Positions 1 to 8,057 of a stretch of 64,000 bases of DNA are shown here, one piece after another. Below the pieces are notes generated by a model. The model did no database searches and was not told the origin of the DNA. It saw nothing but the letters and a program-made list of their open reading frames with translations. The translations under genes were made by a program, and so were the position numbers. Source of the stretch: Pseudomaricurvus sp050633365 (GTDB taxonomy: Bacteria; Pseudomonadota; Gammaproteobacteria; Pseudomonadales; Cellvibrionaceae); the NCBI GenBank assembly GCA_050633365.1, contig JBOEGJ010000004.1, positions 1 through 64,000 of the forward strand. Direction: 5' to 3'. Every line of letters begins with the position of its first letter. Within the stretch, counting starts at the first letter, position 1.

Positions 1-1
1 C

Positions 2-226
2 ACCAATGATGCCTTCGCTGCCGTCACCGATTTTGGCGACTCATCGGTTAATCTTCAACTCTCTCTCTGGTGTCGCAGAGAGGTATTCCGTGAACTGAAA
101 AGTGAACTTATGATCGCCATCAAAGAGAGCTTCGACGGCAATAATATTGAGATCCCTTTTCCTCATATTTCTCTCTACAGCGGCTCGGAAAGTAAGCCGT
201 TCGTCATTAATCAAAGGGATAAATAA
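2..226 (+). CDS. MscS-family mechanosensitive channel, C-terminal end (5' truncated by window)
   Basis: The reading frame is open from base 2 to a TAA at 224-226. It carries the hallmark of the MscS C-terminal cytoplasmic domain: DFGDSSVNLQLSLW, then an amphipathic stretch ending in NNIEIPFPHISLY, where the family usually has GIEIPFPQ. Proteins of this family are inner-membrane channels that open under hypo-osmotic stress. Only the last 74 codons are visible, so pore helices cannot be checked. The first 22 bases are identical to an internal segment of the sensor-kinase gene (4109-4130), so the extreme N-terminal residues of this fragment may not be authentic. The family call rests on the DFGDSS block and is solid; which MscS subfamily it is cannot be judged. 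Confidence 0.8.
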   Translation, partial: TNDAFAAVTDFGDSSVNLQLSLWCRREVFRELKSELMIAIKESFDGNNIEIPFPHISLYSGSESKPFVINQRDK

Positions 227-304
227 GAGAAGATGGCTGAGACAAGAGACAGAAGTGACAACAGAGTCACACTGATCATACGCCTATAGTTTAGTCACTT
301 GATA

Positions 305-1180
305 TCAGAATTTTGTGTATGCCAACCCCTGCTGATAGCCTGCTTTTGCAGAGGCTTCTCTTTTAGACGGATCCAATGGGTTTTTACCCATCTCTTTTTT
401 TGAACTTGAATCTGGATAAATCAAAACAACCTCGCTGCCACTTCTCTTTAATAGCTCAATTTCCGCTTTCAAATCACCTCCAAATAAAGGCATGCCATCT
501 AAACCAAGGGGTGAAATAATGAATACATTTGTTGCCTCCAAGGCAAAATCGGCGTTTTCTCCAGAACGTATGCCACCATCATAATAATACTCCCCGTTAA
601 TTAGCACACTTGGCCAAACTCCAGGTACTGCACAACTCGCTGCTACTGCATCAACAAAATCAACCTTAGAGTATTTTGAGAAATTCACAATCTCACCTGA
701 AGCTGAATGTACTGCCATAATATCCATTTGAATCTCTGGCCATTCATGCTTTGGCATTCTATCTAAAATAACTTGCCTACGCTCTTCTGCCGACACCGTC
801 TTTGTTTTTAATGCCATTTCACCAATTCTCTGCCTAAACTTAATCGGGTTACTTTTCACCAACAAAGCGGGTATTAATTTAATAAGCAGTTTAAATCTAT
901 TTAAGGAAGGCGCGATTTCCCTAACTTGTTTCTTTTCTTCGACTTGACGACGATACAGGTCATCCATCGTCGCGCCGCTACTGAGTTGGGCAGCTAACGT
1001 AGAGCCTGCGGATGTACCAATTAATCTATCAAACTCTGCTAATTTTAAGCCTCTCTGTTCTAAGCCTTTTAACAGCCCTGTCATCCAAGCAATACCTGTC
1101 ACTCCGCCGCCGCCCAGCACCAAAGTGTTGCTAGATTTTTGTGGCATTTTTTTAATGTCGTGTGTATCCATAATCAACAT
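305..1180 (-). CDS. Patatin-like phospholipase family protein
   Basis: This is a patatin-fold lipid acyl hydrolase. Visible motifs are the glycine-rich oxyanion loop LGGGGVTG (about residues 22-29), the nucleophile elbow GTSAG (about 55-59), a conserved ASCAVPGVWP block and the catalytic aspartate in YDGG (about 201). The Ser-Asp dyad is therefore intact. No signal peptide is evident, so a cytosolic or membrane-associated enzyme is likely. The frame stays open to a TTG at 1213. I prefer the ATG at 1180, preceded by AAGGGA; the ATG at 1171 is also possible. The gene is convergent with the MscS gene and lies 54 bp downstream of the agmatinase remnant. The substrate is unknown. Confidence 0.85.
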   Translation of the reverse strand: MLIMDTHDIKKMPQKSSNTLVLGGGGVTGIAWMTGLLKGLEQRGLKLAEFDRLIGTSAGSTLAAQLSSGATMDDLYRRQVEEKKQVREIAPSLNRFKLLIKLIPALLVKSNPIKFRQRIGEMALKTKTVSAEERRQVILDRMPKHEWPEIQMDIMAVHSASGEIVNFSKYSKVDFVDAVAASCAVPGVWPSVLINGEYYYDGGIRSGENADFALEATNVFIISPLGLDGMPLFGGDLKAEIELLKRSGSEVVLIYPDSSSKKEMGKNPLDPSKREASAKAGYQQGLAYTKF

Positions 1181-1234
1181 GTCCCTTAATGAACTTAGAT
1201 AGAGCGAGTTCAACCCAATTATTATGAGCCCCCC

Positions 1235-1371
1235 CTAACTATTCCTCTCAATTATTCCCATCATCTTATAAGCCAGTAACGCCGCTGAGAATTCGTAGGC
1301 GTGAAAGCCGTCTATCGGCGCAAACTCCACCAGATCAAAACCAATAATCTCTCTCTGTTTTGCAACGTCAC
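1235..1371 (-). pseudogene. Agmatinase/arginase-family (ureohydrolase) C-terminal remnant
   Basis: Translating the minus strand upstream of the TAG at 1235-1237 gives about 45 residues, including IIGFDLVEFAP, then HAYEFSAALLAYKMMG. That matches the end of the ureohydrolase fold (agmatinase, arginase), where GFDxVEVxP is followed by a C-terminal helix. Upstream of about position 1371 the similarity stops and the sequence runs into unrelated DNA next to the IS66 element. No metal-binding HxDxD segment is present, so this cannot be a working enzyme. I infer that the rest was lost by an IS-associated rearrangement. The fragment is short, so the exact subfamily is uncertain. Confidence 0.6.
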
Positions 1372-1568
1372 CGCCAGACATCCTGTCCGGCCTTGGCTGG
1401 GTCATATAACGCGTCCTTGCATTATGTCTGGCAGTGAGTGTATCAGCCAGTTGTATCTACTGACAATACAGCAACGTCACAGGGGGCACCTGTTATTTAT
1501 CGGTACCCCCTAAAGTAAACACATTGTTAAAGATCATCCACCTACGAGATGCAGGTTTATTTGAGTCG

Positions 1569-3149
1569 CTAAGCCGCGATGTCGACGGCGCCCACCTTGG
1601 CAATTGAAATATTCCAAGGCAGTAATGCTTCGTAGTCTTCCACCGTTTGACAATAGGGGATGGCTTTCAATATTTCGACATAATACCGATAAGGATCTAA
1701 CCCATGGCGCTTGGCCGTTCTAATCAAACTAAAGTGAAGGCATAAGGCCTCTGCGCCCTTTACAGAACTACAGAATAAAAAATTCTTTCTGGCAATGACA
1801 AAGGGTTTGATTTCCTGTTCCGTCAAATTGTTATCGGCTTCTAAGCGACCATCGTTGAGAAATTCACACAGGCCATCCCAAAATTTAAGGGTATAGGCAA
1901 AGGCTTTGCCTAACGATGATTTCGGCGGCACAGTCGGGTAGTGCTCATCAAGCCATTGTTTAAATTCAGCCATCAGTGGTTTTGAGCGCTGTTGTCGCAG
2001 GTTTAAGCGTTGCTCCGGAGTCATCTTCTCATCTTTGGCTTTGCGCTCTATTTTATAGAGGCGCTTATAAAAACGCATCGCCTGCTTGGCGAGCCCATTC
2101 CCTTTTGAAGCGAGGGCAATCGGCTCGAACTTGCGTCTGGCGTGGGTGTTACAGAAACTGGGGCTTACCGTCTCAGATTCAAATAATAAATCAAAAAAGG
2201 GATCACCGTCGCAATGCAGCGTGCCACTAAAACCCGCAAACCAATCATTGACAAAGGGTTTGTGTTTTATGGCGTTGTACTCGTAAAGAATGACCTCTTT
2301 TCCCGGTGCTCCACCTCGAAAGCAGTACGCATAGGATTTGGTGGTGGCCGATCGGTCTGGTTCGTTTAATACTTGCAGGGTAGTGGCGTCTAAAGCCCCT
2401 ATATTGTAGTCAATGACTTGATCTTTCATTAAATTGATTAGCGGTTGTAGTGAGTCACTGCAATCAATCACTGAACGGGCCATGGTTTGGCGAGAAAAGC
2501 GAAATCCCGCCCTTTTTTCAAACTGTTTTTCTAAATGATAATACGGCTGTCTATCATCAAGCTTGCTAACAATAATATGGGCCAACACGGATTCGGTAAA
2601 GGATGCTTTGGGCAGAATATGCTTAGGTTTGTCGGCTGTGATCACTTCACCCACGCAACCTTTAGGGCAGGCTACTACTTCACGCAGTTCGACAATGACT
2701 TCATAGACGGGCGGTTGGTAATTTAAACGTTCATGCCGCTCATGGTTAATCACCTTTTTTTGGCAGCCGCACTGACAGGTTTTGTCGTGAGCATCAACGG
2801 GGATTAGCTGTTCTGTACGGGGTAAATGTGCAGCAAAGGTATTCCTTGATTTTTTGGCCCGCCGTTTTTTCTGGCGATCAAACTCATTGTCACAGGAATC
2901 ATCGCTGACTTCATGGTCTTCATCCAGCGCTTCATTAAGAATTACTTCACCATACAAAGACAGCTGAGGGTTTTCGAGATCGATATAGCGCTCTGATTTT
3001 TGACCGAACCGGTGGCGTAGCATTTGTTTCAGCTGATCCATTAATACTGCATAGGCTTCATCAGATTGTTGACACTTTTTACGCAATAAATCGCATTCCA
3101 GTGTTAGCTGGTCGACTTGATGCTGTAAGGATTTTTCAGTGTCGGTCAT
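1569..3149 (-). CDS. tnpC: IS66 transposase TnpC
   Basis: This is the catalytic protein of the IS66 element. The N-terminus is a leucine-rich coiled coil followed by the FGQKSERY block. A cysteine cluster (CQCGCQ, then CPKGC) forms the IS66 zinc-finger-like domain. The DDE core is visible as GALDATTLQV, HCDGDPFFD and GRLEADNNLTEQEIKP, the last being the IS66 signature around the catalytic glutamate. The gene appears full length (526 aa from the ATG at 3149; an in-frame GTG at 3161 is an alternative) and has no frameshift, so it may be active. It lies about 70 bp after tnpB on the same strand. Confidence 0.95.
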   Translation of the reverse strand: MTDTEKSLQHQVDQLTLECDLLRKKCQQSDEAYAVLMDQLKQMLRHRFGQKSERYIDLENPQLSLYGEVILNEALDEDHEVSDDSCDNEFDRQKKRRAKKSRNTFAAHLPRTEQLIPVDAHDKTCQCGCQKKVINHERHERLNYQPPVYEVIVELREVVACPKGCVGEVITADKPKHILPKASFTESVLAHIIVSKLDDRQPYYHLEKQFEKRAGFRFSRQTMARSVIDCSDSLQPLINLMKDQVIDYNIGALDATTLQVLNEPDRSATTKSYAYCFRGGAPGKEVILYEYNAIKHKPFVNDWFAGFSGTLHCDGDPFFDLLFESETVSPSFCNTHARRKFEPIALASKGNGLAKQAMRFYKRLYKIERKAKDEKMTPEQRLNLRQQRSKPLMAEFKQWLDEHYPTVPPKSSLGKAFAYTLKFWDGLCEFLNDGRLEADNNLTEQEIKPFVIARKNFLFCSSVKGAEALCLHFSLIRTAKRHGLDPYRYYVEILKAIPYCQTVEDYEALLPWNISIAKVGAVDIAA

Positions 3150-3217
3150 GATGGGCTGCACAGTGTTATTATGGCTATTATTATAGATTATTCTGTTAGT
3201 TTAAGGTGGAAATAGTG

Positions 3218-3568
3218 TTAATAAAACTGCGTGTATTGGCATTTTTCTGGTGGTTTTTGTTGCGTAAAATCAATCCCCGATAATAACCATTGCAATTGTT
3301 GCATGGACAGCTCCATTGCTTCATCGACAACACGGGGGAACTTGAATCGACCTGTTTCAAAACGTTTATATAAAAGCCAAAAACCTTGATTTTCCCAATA
3401 CAACATTTTTAATTTGTCAGCCTTTTTATTTCTAAAAACGAAGAGCTGCCCTGAGACTGGATCTTTTTTCAGCGTATCGGCCACTAAAATAACGAGGCCA
3501 TCGATTTGCCTGCGGAAGTCAATTGGCTGCCGGTAAAACCAAATAGTGGTATTGAACGGTAACAGCAT
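3218..3568 (-). CDS. tnpB: IS66 accessory protein TnpB (Orf2)
   Basis: This 116-aa protein has the IS66 Orf2 signature: a short N-terminus with WFYRQPIDFRRQIDGL, then QLFVFRNKKADKLKMLYW and a C-terminal region with KRFETGRFKFP. TnpB is needed with TnpC for transposition in studied IS66 elements, though its biochemical role is poorly defined. The gene starts 6 bp after the end of tnpA and precedes tnpC, the standard arrangement. The length is normal and no damage is visible. Confidence 0.93.
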   Translation of the reverse strand: MLLPFNTTIWFYRQPIDFRRQIDGLVILVADTLKKDPVSGQLFVFRNKKADKLKMLYWENQGFWLLYKRFETGRFKFPRVVDEAMELSMQQLQWLLSGIDFTQQKPPEKCQYTQFY

Positions 3569-3574
3569 GGCAGG

Positions 3575-3880
3575 CTATCTCGTGAGAAGGCTGGGTAACA
3601 GTGCCAGTAATTCAGGGGAGTAAATCACTAGACGCGCACCATTGGGGCATTCCAGGACACCCAGTGGAGCAGCGGGTGCAGCTTTGGGTTGCGGCTGAAG
3701 TTGAGGCGTAGCTGTTACATTGACTGGAATAAATGCGTTTGGAGATTTGGCTTTGTTGATTTTTTGAGACCAGTACACGAATTGGTGATAAACCAGTTTG
3801 TGGCTATCAGCATACTCCCTCTTGGAAAGGCCGGTTTTATTGAATGCCTGAACGTGAGTTTGCCATTGCTGCTTTTTCAT
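3575..3880 (-). CDS. tnpA: IS66 accessory protein TnpA (Orf1)
   Basis: This 101-aa protein begins KKQQWQTHVQAFNKTGLSKREYA, a helix-turn-helix region seen in IS66 TnpA proteins, followed by HQFVYWSQKIN. It ends with ECPNGARLVIYSPELLALL, which resembles the C-terminal strand motif of this family. A proline/alanine-rich linker separates the two halves. It is the first gene of the element, about 80 bp inside the right terminal repeat. DNA binding is inferred from family knowledge. Confidence 0.85.
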   Translation of the reverse strand: MKKQQWQTHVQAFNKTGLSKREYADSHKLVYHQFVYWSQKINKAKSPNAFIPVNVTATPQLQPQPKAAPAAPLGVLECPNGARLVIYSPELLALLPSLLTR

Positions 3881-3929
3881 GGGGATGCCCTCGATAAATG
3901 GAGGGGCGACTATGACAGGCCGAGCTGAT

Positions 3930-6512
3930 TCAGGCTAGAATGTGGTTTATAGATCGCTTACTTTCCTTTGCGGTGATCAGTTGTTTTTGAATCTCTCGGC
4001 GCTGATCGGCCTCGCAGATACCTCCGATAACGGTACTCATAGCACTCGCAAACGAAATTTCAGCCGAAGACCAGCTCTTTTGCGGTCCTATGTGTTCGAT
4101 ACTGACAACACCAATGATGCCTTCGCTGCCTGAAATAATCGCATTTAACACAGAGGTTATGCCGTTTGATTTCAGATAGGTATCAACAAACTCCGTGGTT
4201 GCCGAATGAGATAGTGCATCGTCTGCGGCAATAATAGAGTGCCTTAGTACAGCGGCGAAGTAATAGGGATAGTCCTTGCGAAGAATCTTTATTCCCGACT
4301 TGTGATGCTGAGTGTTGTTGTCAAATTGGTCAATACATTTTAAGTGCTGTGCGCTGTCGTCGAACATCCAGATACTAGCGCGAGCCGAGTTTATGGCTTT
4401 CGCGATTTGTTCGGTAATCCGCTCTTGGGTACTCAGCAAGGACCCCGACATTATAGATCGATCCGTTGTTAAATCCGCCAGTGCTTTGTTGTAGCGTAGA
4501 GTATCTTGATGTTCTTCTTGTCTGCGTTTTCGCTCGGTAATATCTGTTTCTATCGCCATGAAACCTTCGAGTTCACCTTTTCTGGAGTACAAGGGGTTAC
4601 AGGTGATTTCCAACCAATATGCCGACCCATCTTTGTGGTAGTTCAGAATTTCTTCGGTGAATTCTTGTTCTTCCCTAAGAGATTTTTTAATACTCTCGAT
4701 AGTTCTAGCGTCGGTATCTGGTCCCTGTAAAAAGGCTCCAGGCTTTTTGCCGATGGATTCTTCTAAGGTGTAACCGGTAATGGTGGTGAAGCCTTGATTT
4801 ATCCATTCTACTCGCCCTTGCGTGTCGGTTATCACAACTCCATTATTGGTTTCTTGGACGATGCGTGACAGTCGAGTTAGCAGTTGTTCAGTTTGTTTTG
4901 ACGACGTTATGTCTTGCGCCATTCCTAGATAGCCGCGAATGTTCTGGTTGTTATCCCGGATGGTAGTGACGGTGAGGCGAACCTCTATGGCGGTGCCGTC
5001 GGCCTTGATCATTATCCACTCTCGAGTTTCTGATCCGTGTTTTTCCGACATGATGACCAGTGATTGAAACTCGTCTATATCTTTCGAGAATTGTTTCGAT
5101 AACTCTTTAGATCGCTTTTCGAGTTGCTGACGGTCGTGGAATACTTTGGGACTGTTTTTGTACAGAAGTTCTTCGCTCTTGTAGCCCAGTAGCCTTTCGG
5201 CGCCGCTATTAAAGTGAGTGATGGTTCCCTGAATGTCAGTGGCGATAATTGCAAATTCTGTTGCGGCGGAAAGGATCTGTTGGTTGAAAAGATTGCTTTC
5301 TTCAAGTTGCCGTTCGTAGGTTTTCCGTGCGATTAGCATGCTGTTAAAGGTCGAGGAGAGACGTCCAATTTCGTCGTTACTTTCTATTTCAACGTGTTCT
5401 ACTTCTTTGCCTTCAGCAATATCCGATACCATCGTTGAAAGATCATCCAGAGGGCGAATGATTCTGCCACTTAGGTATTGAATAAGCGCAATAGAGGCTA
5501 TAGCGGTGAGAATCAAGGTTAAGGCAATTAGGTTGGAGACACGATCTATGGCGCTGAGGGCGCTGGATGCTTCTACTTCACTAACATAGGCCCAATGTGC
5601 ACCCAGAATGTTGATGTGCTTGACGAAAGCAATCATCTTATCCCCTGAGTGATCGGTGTAGGTCGTTGATCGAGGACTTTGATGATCGTCTAGAGGGCTT
5701 TGTTGCCAACGCGAGAAAGCTTGGGTCGCAATGATGTCTTTGTGGTGATTAGAGTCGTTGCTCGGGGTTCGCAATTCTCCGTCTTCACCGATAATGTAGT
5801 TGTGATTGTTGTCATTTATCGCTCCGGTAAGTGCCTCCATCAATGGTGAGAGATCGACGCGCATTGAAAAAGCACCGATGACTTGGTGTTTTGAATCCAA
5901 AATCGGGGTGACGAAAAAACCGTAACGCTTGTCATTTTGATACGGCCAGTGTTCTATGTCGGAAAACTGGGTTTGGCCTTTTGCAACGACCTCGAGAACA
6001 GTCTTTGTGTATCGTGTGTTCTTAAGAGCGTCATCATTAATGTTCTTTCCCCATTCTCGGTCTTGTTTTGTGGTGAGAATGATATCCCCAGACATAGATA
6101 CGATATGGATGTCTTCGATATAGCGATAGCGCTGTTGAAAACCGGTTAACAATCGTCGAGCGGGTTCGCTAATGGCTTGGGCTGCGGGCGACTGTAATGC
6201 GTCGAGAAGGGGAAGCTTATCGCGACTTAAGAGCTGATTAAGCTTCTCTGTCACTGGCACTGACAGCCGTGTGGCCGCAAGACTCTCGATATCCAACTGC
6301 CGTGTCTCAAACCAATTAACCACCAATTCGGCGGCCATGTCCGCGGTTTGATTGAGACGATTAAGGACTTCGTGCTCAAGGCTCTTTTTGGTTTGGTAAT
6401 GACTAAAGACACCAATCACGAGAGCGGGCGTCAGCGCGAAAAAGGTCATTGCGAGAATTAAGCCGCGCTTCAGAGAATGACCAGAGTGGGAGCTTATAGT
6501 GTTGGAGCTCAT
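3930..6512 (-). CDS. Membrane sensor kinase-type protein (Cache-HAMP-PAS-PAS-GAF), 3' end truncated by IS66
   Basis: The order of parts is an N-terminal membrane helix (about residues 18-38), a large periplasmic Cache-type sensor region, a second membrane helix (about 325-347), HAMP (RIIRPLDDLSTMVSDIAEG), two PAS/PAC repeats (each with a GY.EELL or GYTLEES element) and a GAF domain ending IGVVSIEHIG and SFASAMSTVIGG. After QKQLITAKE, where a histidine kinase would normally continue into its dimerisation helix, the frame enters the IS66 end at 3961 and stops within the element. The output domain (histidine kinase or other) is therefore missing. A truncated receptor may still be made but cannot signal in the usual way. 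The original output domain is inferred, not seen. Confidence 0.85.
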   Translation of the reverse strand: MSSNTISSHSGHSLKRGLILAMTFFALTPALVIGVFSHYQTKKSLEHEVLNRLNQTADMAAELVVNWFETRQLDIESLAATRLSVPVTEKLNQLLSRDKLPLLDALQSPAAQAISEPARRLLTGFQQRYRYIEDIHIVSMSGDIILTTKQDREWGKNINDDALKNTRYTKTVLEVVAKGQTQFSDIEHWPYQNDKRYGFFVTPILDSKHQVIGAFSMRVDLSPLMEALTGAINDNNHNYIIGEDGELRTPSNDSNHHKDIIATQAFSRWQQSPLDDHQSPRSTTYTDHSGDKMIAFVKHINILGAHWAYVSEVEASSALSAIDRVSNLIALTLILTAIASIALIQYLSGRIIRPLDDLSTMVSDIAEGKEVEHVEIESNDEIGRLSSTFNSMLIARKTYERQLEESNLFNQQILSAATEFAIIATDIQGTITHFNSGAERLLGYKSEELLYKNSPKVFHDRQQLEKRSKELSKQFSKDIDEFQSLVIMSEKHGSETREWIMIKADGTAIEVRLTVTTIRDNNQNIRGYLGMAQDITSSKQTEQLLTRLSRIVQETNNGVVITDTQGRVEWINQGFTTITGYTLEESIGKKPGAFLQGPDTDARTIESIKKSLREEQEFTEEILNYHKDGSAYWLEITCNPLYSRKGELEGFMAIETDITERKRRQEEHQDTLRYNKALADLTTDRSIMSGSLLSTQERITEQIAKAINSARASIWMFDDSAQHLKCIDQFDNNTQHHKSGIKILRKDYPYYFAAVLRHSIIAADDALSHSATTEFVDTYLKSNGITSVLNAIISGSEGIIGVVSIEHIGPQKSWSSAEISFASAMSTVIGGICEADQRREIQKQLITAKESKRSINHILA

Positions 6513-6866
6513 TGAGGTTTAGTGCCGGGACTAATCCCTATCCTTCTCGCGTTATTTAATAGGCCACACGGAAAGGTCTTTAGATACCATGGAGATATCC
6601 CTTAATAGTAGACAAAATTGCTCATTTTGCTTGAACTATTGCTTATCTGGGGCTGCCAGAGGTTCCGGCTAGAAACCGTGGTTTTCATGGCTTCTTGTGA
6701 ATAGGGGGTAGCTAAGGAAGGGCGCGATGGAGGTTTACCAAGAGCGACAAGTGTCGTGGTGTTAATGGTCGAACGGTTGAGTGTTTAAGGGCGGTCAATT
6801 GAGGGGCTACGACGCCATGATTGATGGGGAATCATGACGTCGTAAACAACAAAACTAGGTCAAGAC
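6513..6866. other. Intergenic region between truncated sensor gene and cysK
   Basis: This 354-bp stretch lies between two minus-strand genes. It should contain the promoter of the sensor gene and the 3' end of the cysK transcript. The only clear structure is the palindromic hairpin at 6808-6844. I found no supported ORF, tRNA or riboswitch. A few scattered GGA motifs occur on the plus strand, but without a poly-U terminator they do not support a small RNA. Confidence 0.4.
6808..6844 (-). terminator. Hairpin downstream of cysK
   Basis: The arms TACGACGcCATGATT and AATCATGaCGTCGTA pair over 14 of 15 positions around a 7-nt loop, 22 bp beyond the cysK stop. There is no clear U-tract on the minus strand after it, so it may act as a 3'-end stabiliser or a Rho-assisted terminator rather than a classic intrinsic terminator. 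Confidence 0.45.
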
Positions 6867-7835
6867 TTATTGCTGAAGCTCTTTTTCGCCAAATTCACCG
6901 GCAAAGAGAATCGATGATAAATAGCGTTCACCTGAATCGGGCAATATCACTACGATATTCTTACCGCTATTTTCCGCAAGTTCTGCTTGTTTTAGCGCTG
7001 CACAAAGTGCGGCGCCAGACGAAATGCCGGCTAAGATACCTTCTTCTTTCATCAATCGGCGAGCCGTTTCAATGGCTTCGTCATTACTGATAGCTTCTGT
7101 GGCATCAATCAGCGATAGATCTAGGTTGGCGGGAATAAAGCCCGCTCCGATGCCTTGAATCTTATGAGGGGCGTGGGTCAACTCCTCACCTCGTAAAGTT
7201 TGGCCGATTAGTGGAGATGATTCGGGTTCCACAGCTACGGTTTTCAAGTCGAGGCCCTTGGTCTTCTTGAGGTAGCGAGACGTACCCGAAATAGTCCCGC
7301 CAGTCCCCACTCCTGCAACAAAAACATCCACTTTCCCATCGAGGTCGTCGAAAATCTCCGGACCTGTGGTCTTTTCGTGAATCTCTGGGTTGGCGGGGTT
7401 TTCAAACTGTTTTGGCAAAAAGAAGTTGTCGGGATCGGCCGCAGCTATCTCTTCGGCTTTGGCGATGGCGGCTTTGACCCCTTGCGCTCCTGGCGTTAAT
7501 ACCAGTTCGGCACCGAGGGCTTTAATGAGCTGACGTCGCTCCAGGCTCATGGTGTCAGGCATGGTTAGAATGAGTTTGTAGCCTTTGGCTGCGCAGACGA
7601 AGGCCAGTGCGATCCCGGTATTACCGCTGGTAGGCTCAACGATAGACATGCCCGGCTTCAATACACCTCTCTTTTCAGCATCCCAGATCATGTTGGCGCC
7701 GATTCGGCATTTTACCGATGTGGCAGGATTCCGGGCTTCGAGCTTCACGAATATATTCTTATCGGTCATGCGATTGAGTTTGACCAGCGGTGTTTGGCCT
7801 ATGGTTTGGGCATTGTCTTCAAATACATGGCTCAT
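6867..7835 (-). CDS. cysK: Cysteine synthase A (O-acetylserine sulfhydrylase)
   Basis: This PLP enzyme makes L-cysteine from O-acetylserine and sulfide in the cytosol. The PLP lysine lies in SVKCRIGANMIWDAEKRG (K42), nearly the same as E. coli CysK, and the substrate/phosphate loop PTSGNTG is at about residues 68-74. GVGTGGTISG and the C-terminal GISSGAA block are also present. The length (322 aa) is normal for CysK. The ATG at 7835 is chosen because AAGGAG precedes it at good spacing and the family N-terminus begins there; the frame is open further upstream. It stands alone and is divergent from the Yip1-family gene. Confidence 0.95.
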   Translation of the reverse strand: MSHVFEDNAQTIGQTPLVKLNRMTDKNIFVKLEARNPATSVKCRIGANMIWDAEKRGVLKPGMSIVEPTSGNTGIALAFVCAAKGYKLILTMPDTMSLERRQLIKALGAELVLTPGAQGVKAAIAKAEEIAAADPDNFFLPKQFENPANPEIHEKTTGPEIFDDLDGKVDVFVAGVGTGGTISGTSRYLKKTKGLDLKTVAVEPESSPLIGQTLRGEELTHAPHKIQGIGAGFIPANLDLSLIDATEAISNDEAIETARRLMKEEGILAGISSGAALCAALKQAELAENSGKNIVVILPDSGERYLSSILFAGEFGEKELQQ

Positions 7836-8018
7836 GTGAGGCTCCTTGCAGCAACAGAATTTGCGGGGTTTATTGAGGTGGGCGAACATTGAACCGCAGC
7901 CAAGAGGCCATAGCAAGAGAAACAGTCTAAGATTTTATATAGCGAAACCAGCTTAACTAAATTTTGGTAATTCCGAATTCGTATTGGTGAGATGGGAGCA
8001 AGTCCATAATACTGACAG

Positions 8019-8032
8019 TGTAAGTCCTTACA
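8019..8032. promoter_or_regulatory. Perfect inverted repeat in the cysK/Yip1 divergent region
   Basis: TGTAAG and CTTACA flank a 2-base centre, forming a perfect 6+2+6 palindrome 25 bp upstream of the Yip1-family start codon. The position fits an operator. It resembles half-sites of GacA boxes, but the 6-base spacer of a GacA box is absent, so the binding protein is unknown. Confidence 0.35.
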
Positions 8033-8057
8033 AAACATAATGAAAAAGGAACGTTGT

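Larger units (their letters stand above)
1515..3961. mobile_element. IS66-family insertion sequence (tnpA-tnpB-tnpC)
   Basis: Three minus-strand genes in IS66 order (tnpA, tnpB, tnpC) lie between two ends beginning with GTAA. Read inward on the minus strand, the right end at 3961 starts GTAAGCG, typical of IS66 elements. The best left end is GTAAAC at 1515, about 54 bp beyond the tnpC stop; it matches the right end at only about half of the first 24 positions, so the left boundary is tentative. IS66 elements normally leave 8-bp direct repeats, but the flanks differ (CCCCTAAA left, TTTCCTTT right). The right end interrupts the sensor-kinase gene, and the left flank is an unrelated gene remnant. 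Confidence 0.8.

Noticed and set aside
1301..1513. Plus-strand ORF of 70 codons next to the IS66 element
   Set aside because: It is antisense to the agmatinase remnant and has no family resemblance or ribosome-binding site.
6595..6850. Scattered GGA motifs before a hairpin on the plus strand, as a possible second CsrB-like RNA
   Set aside because: Only a few motifs, no U-tract after the hairpin, and no GacA-like box were found.
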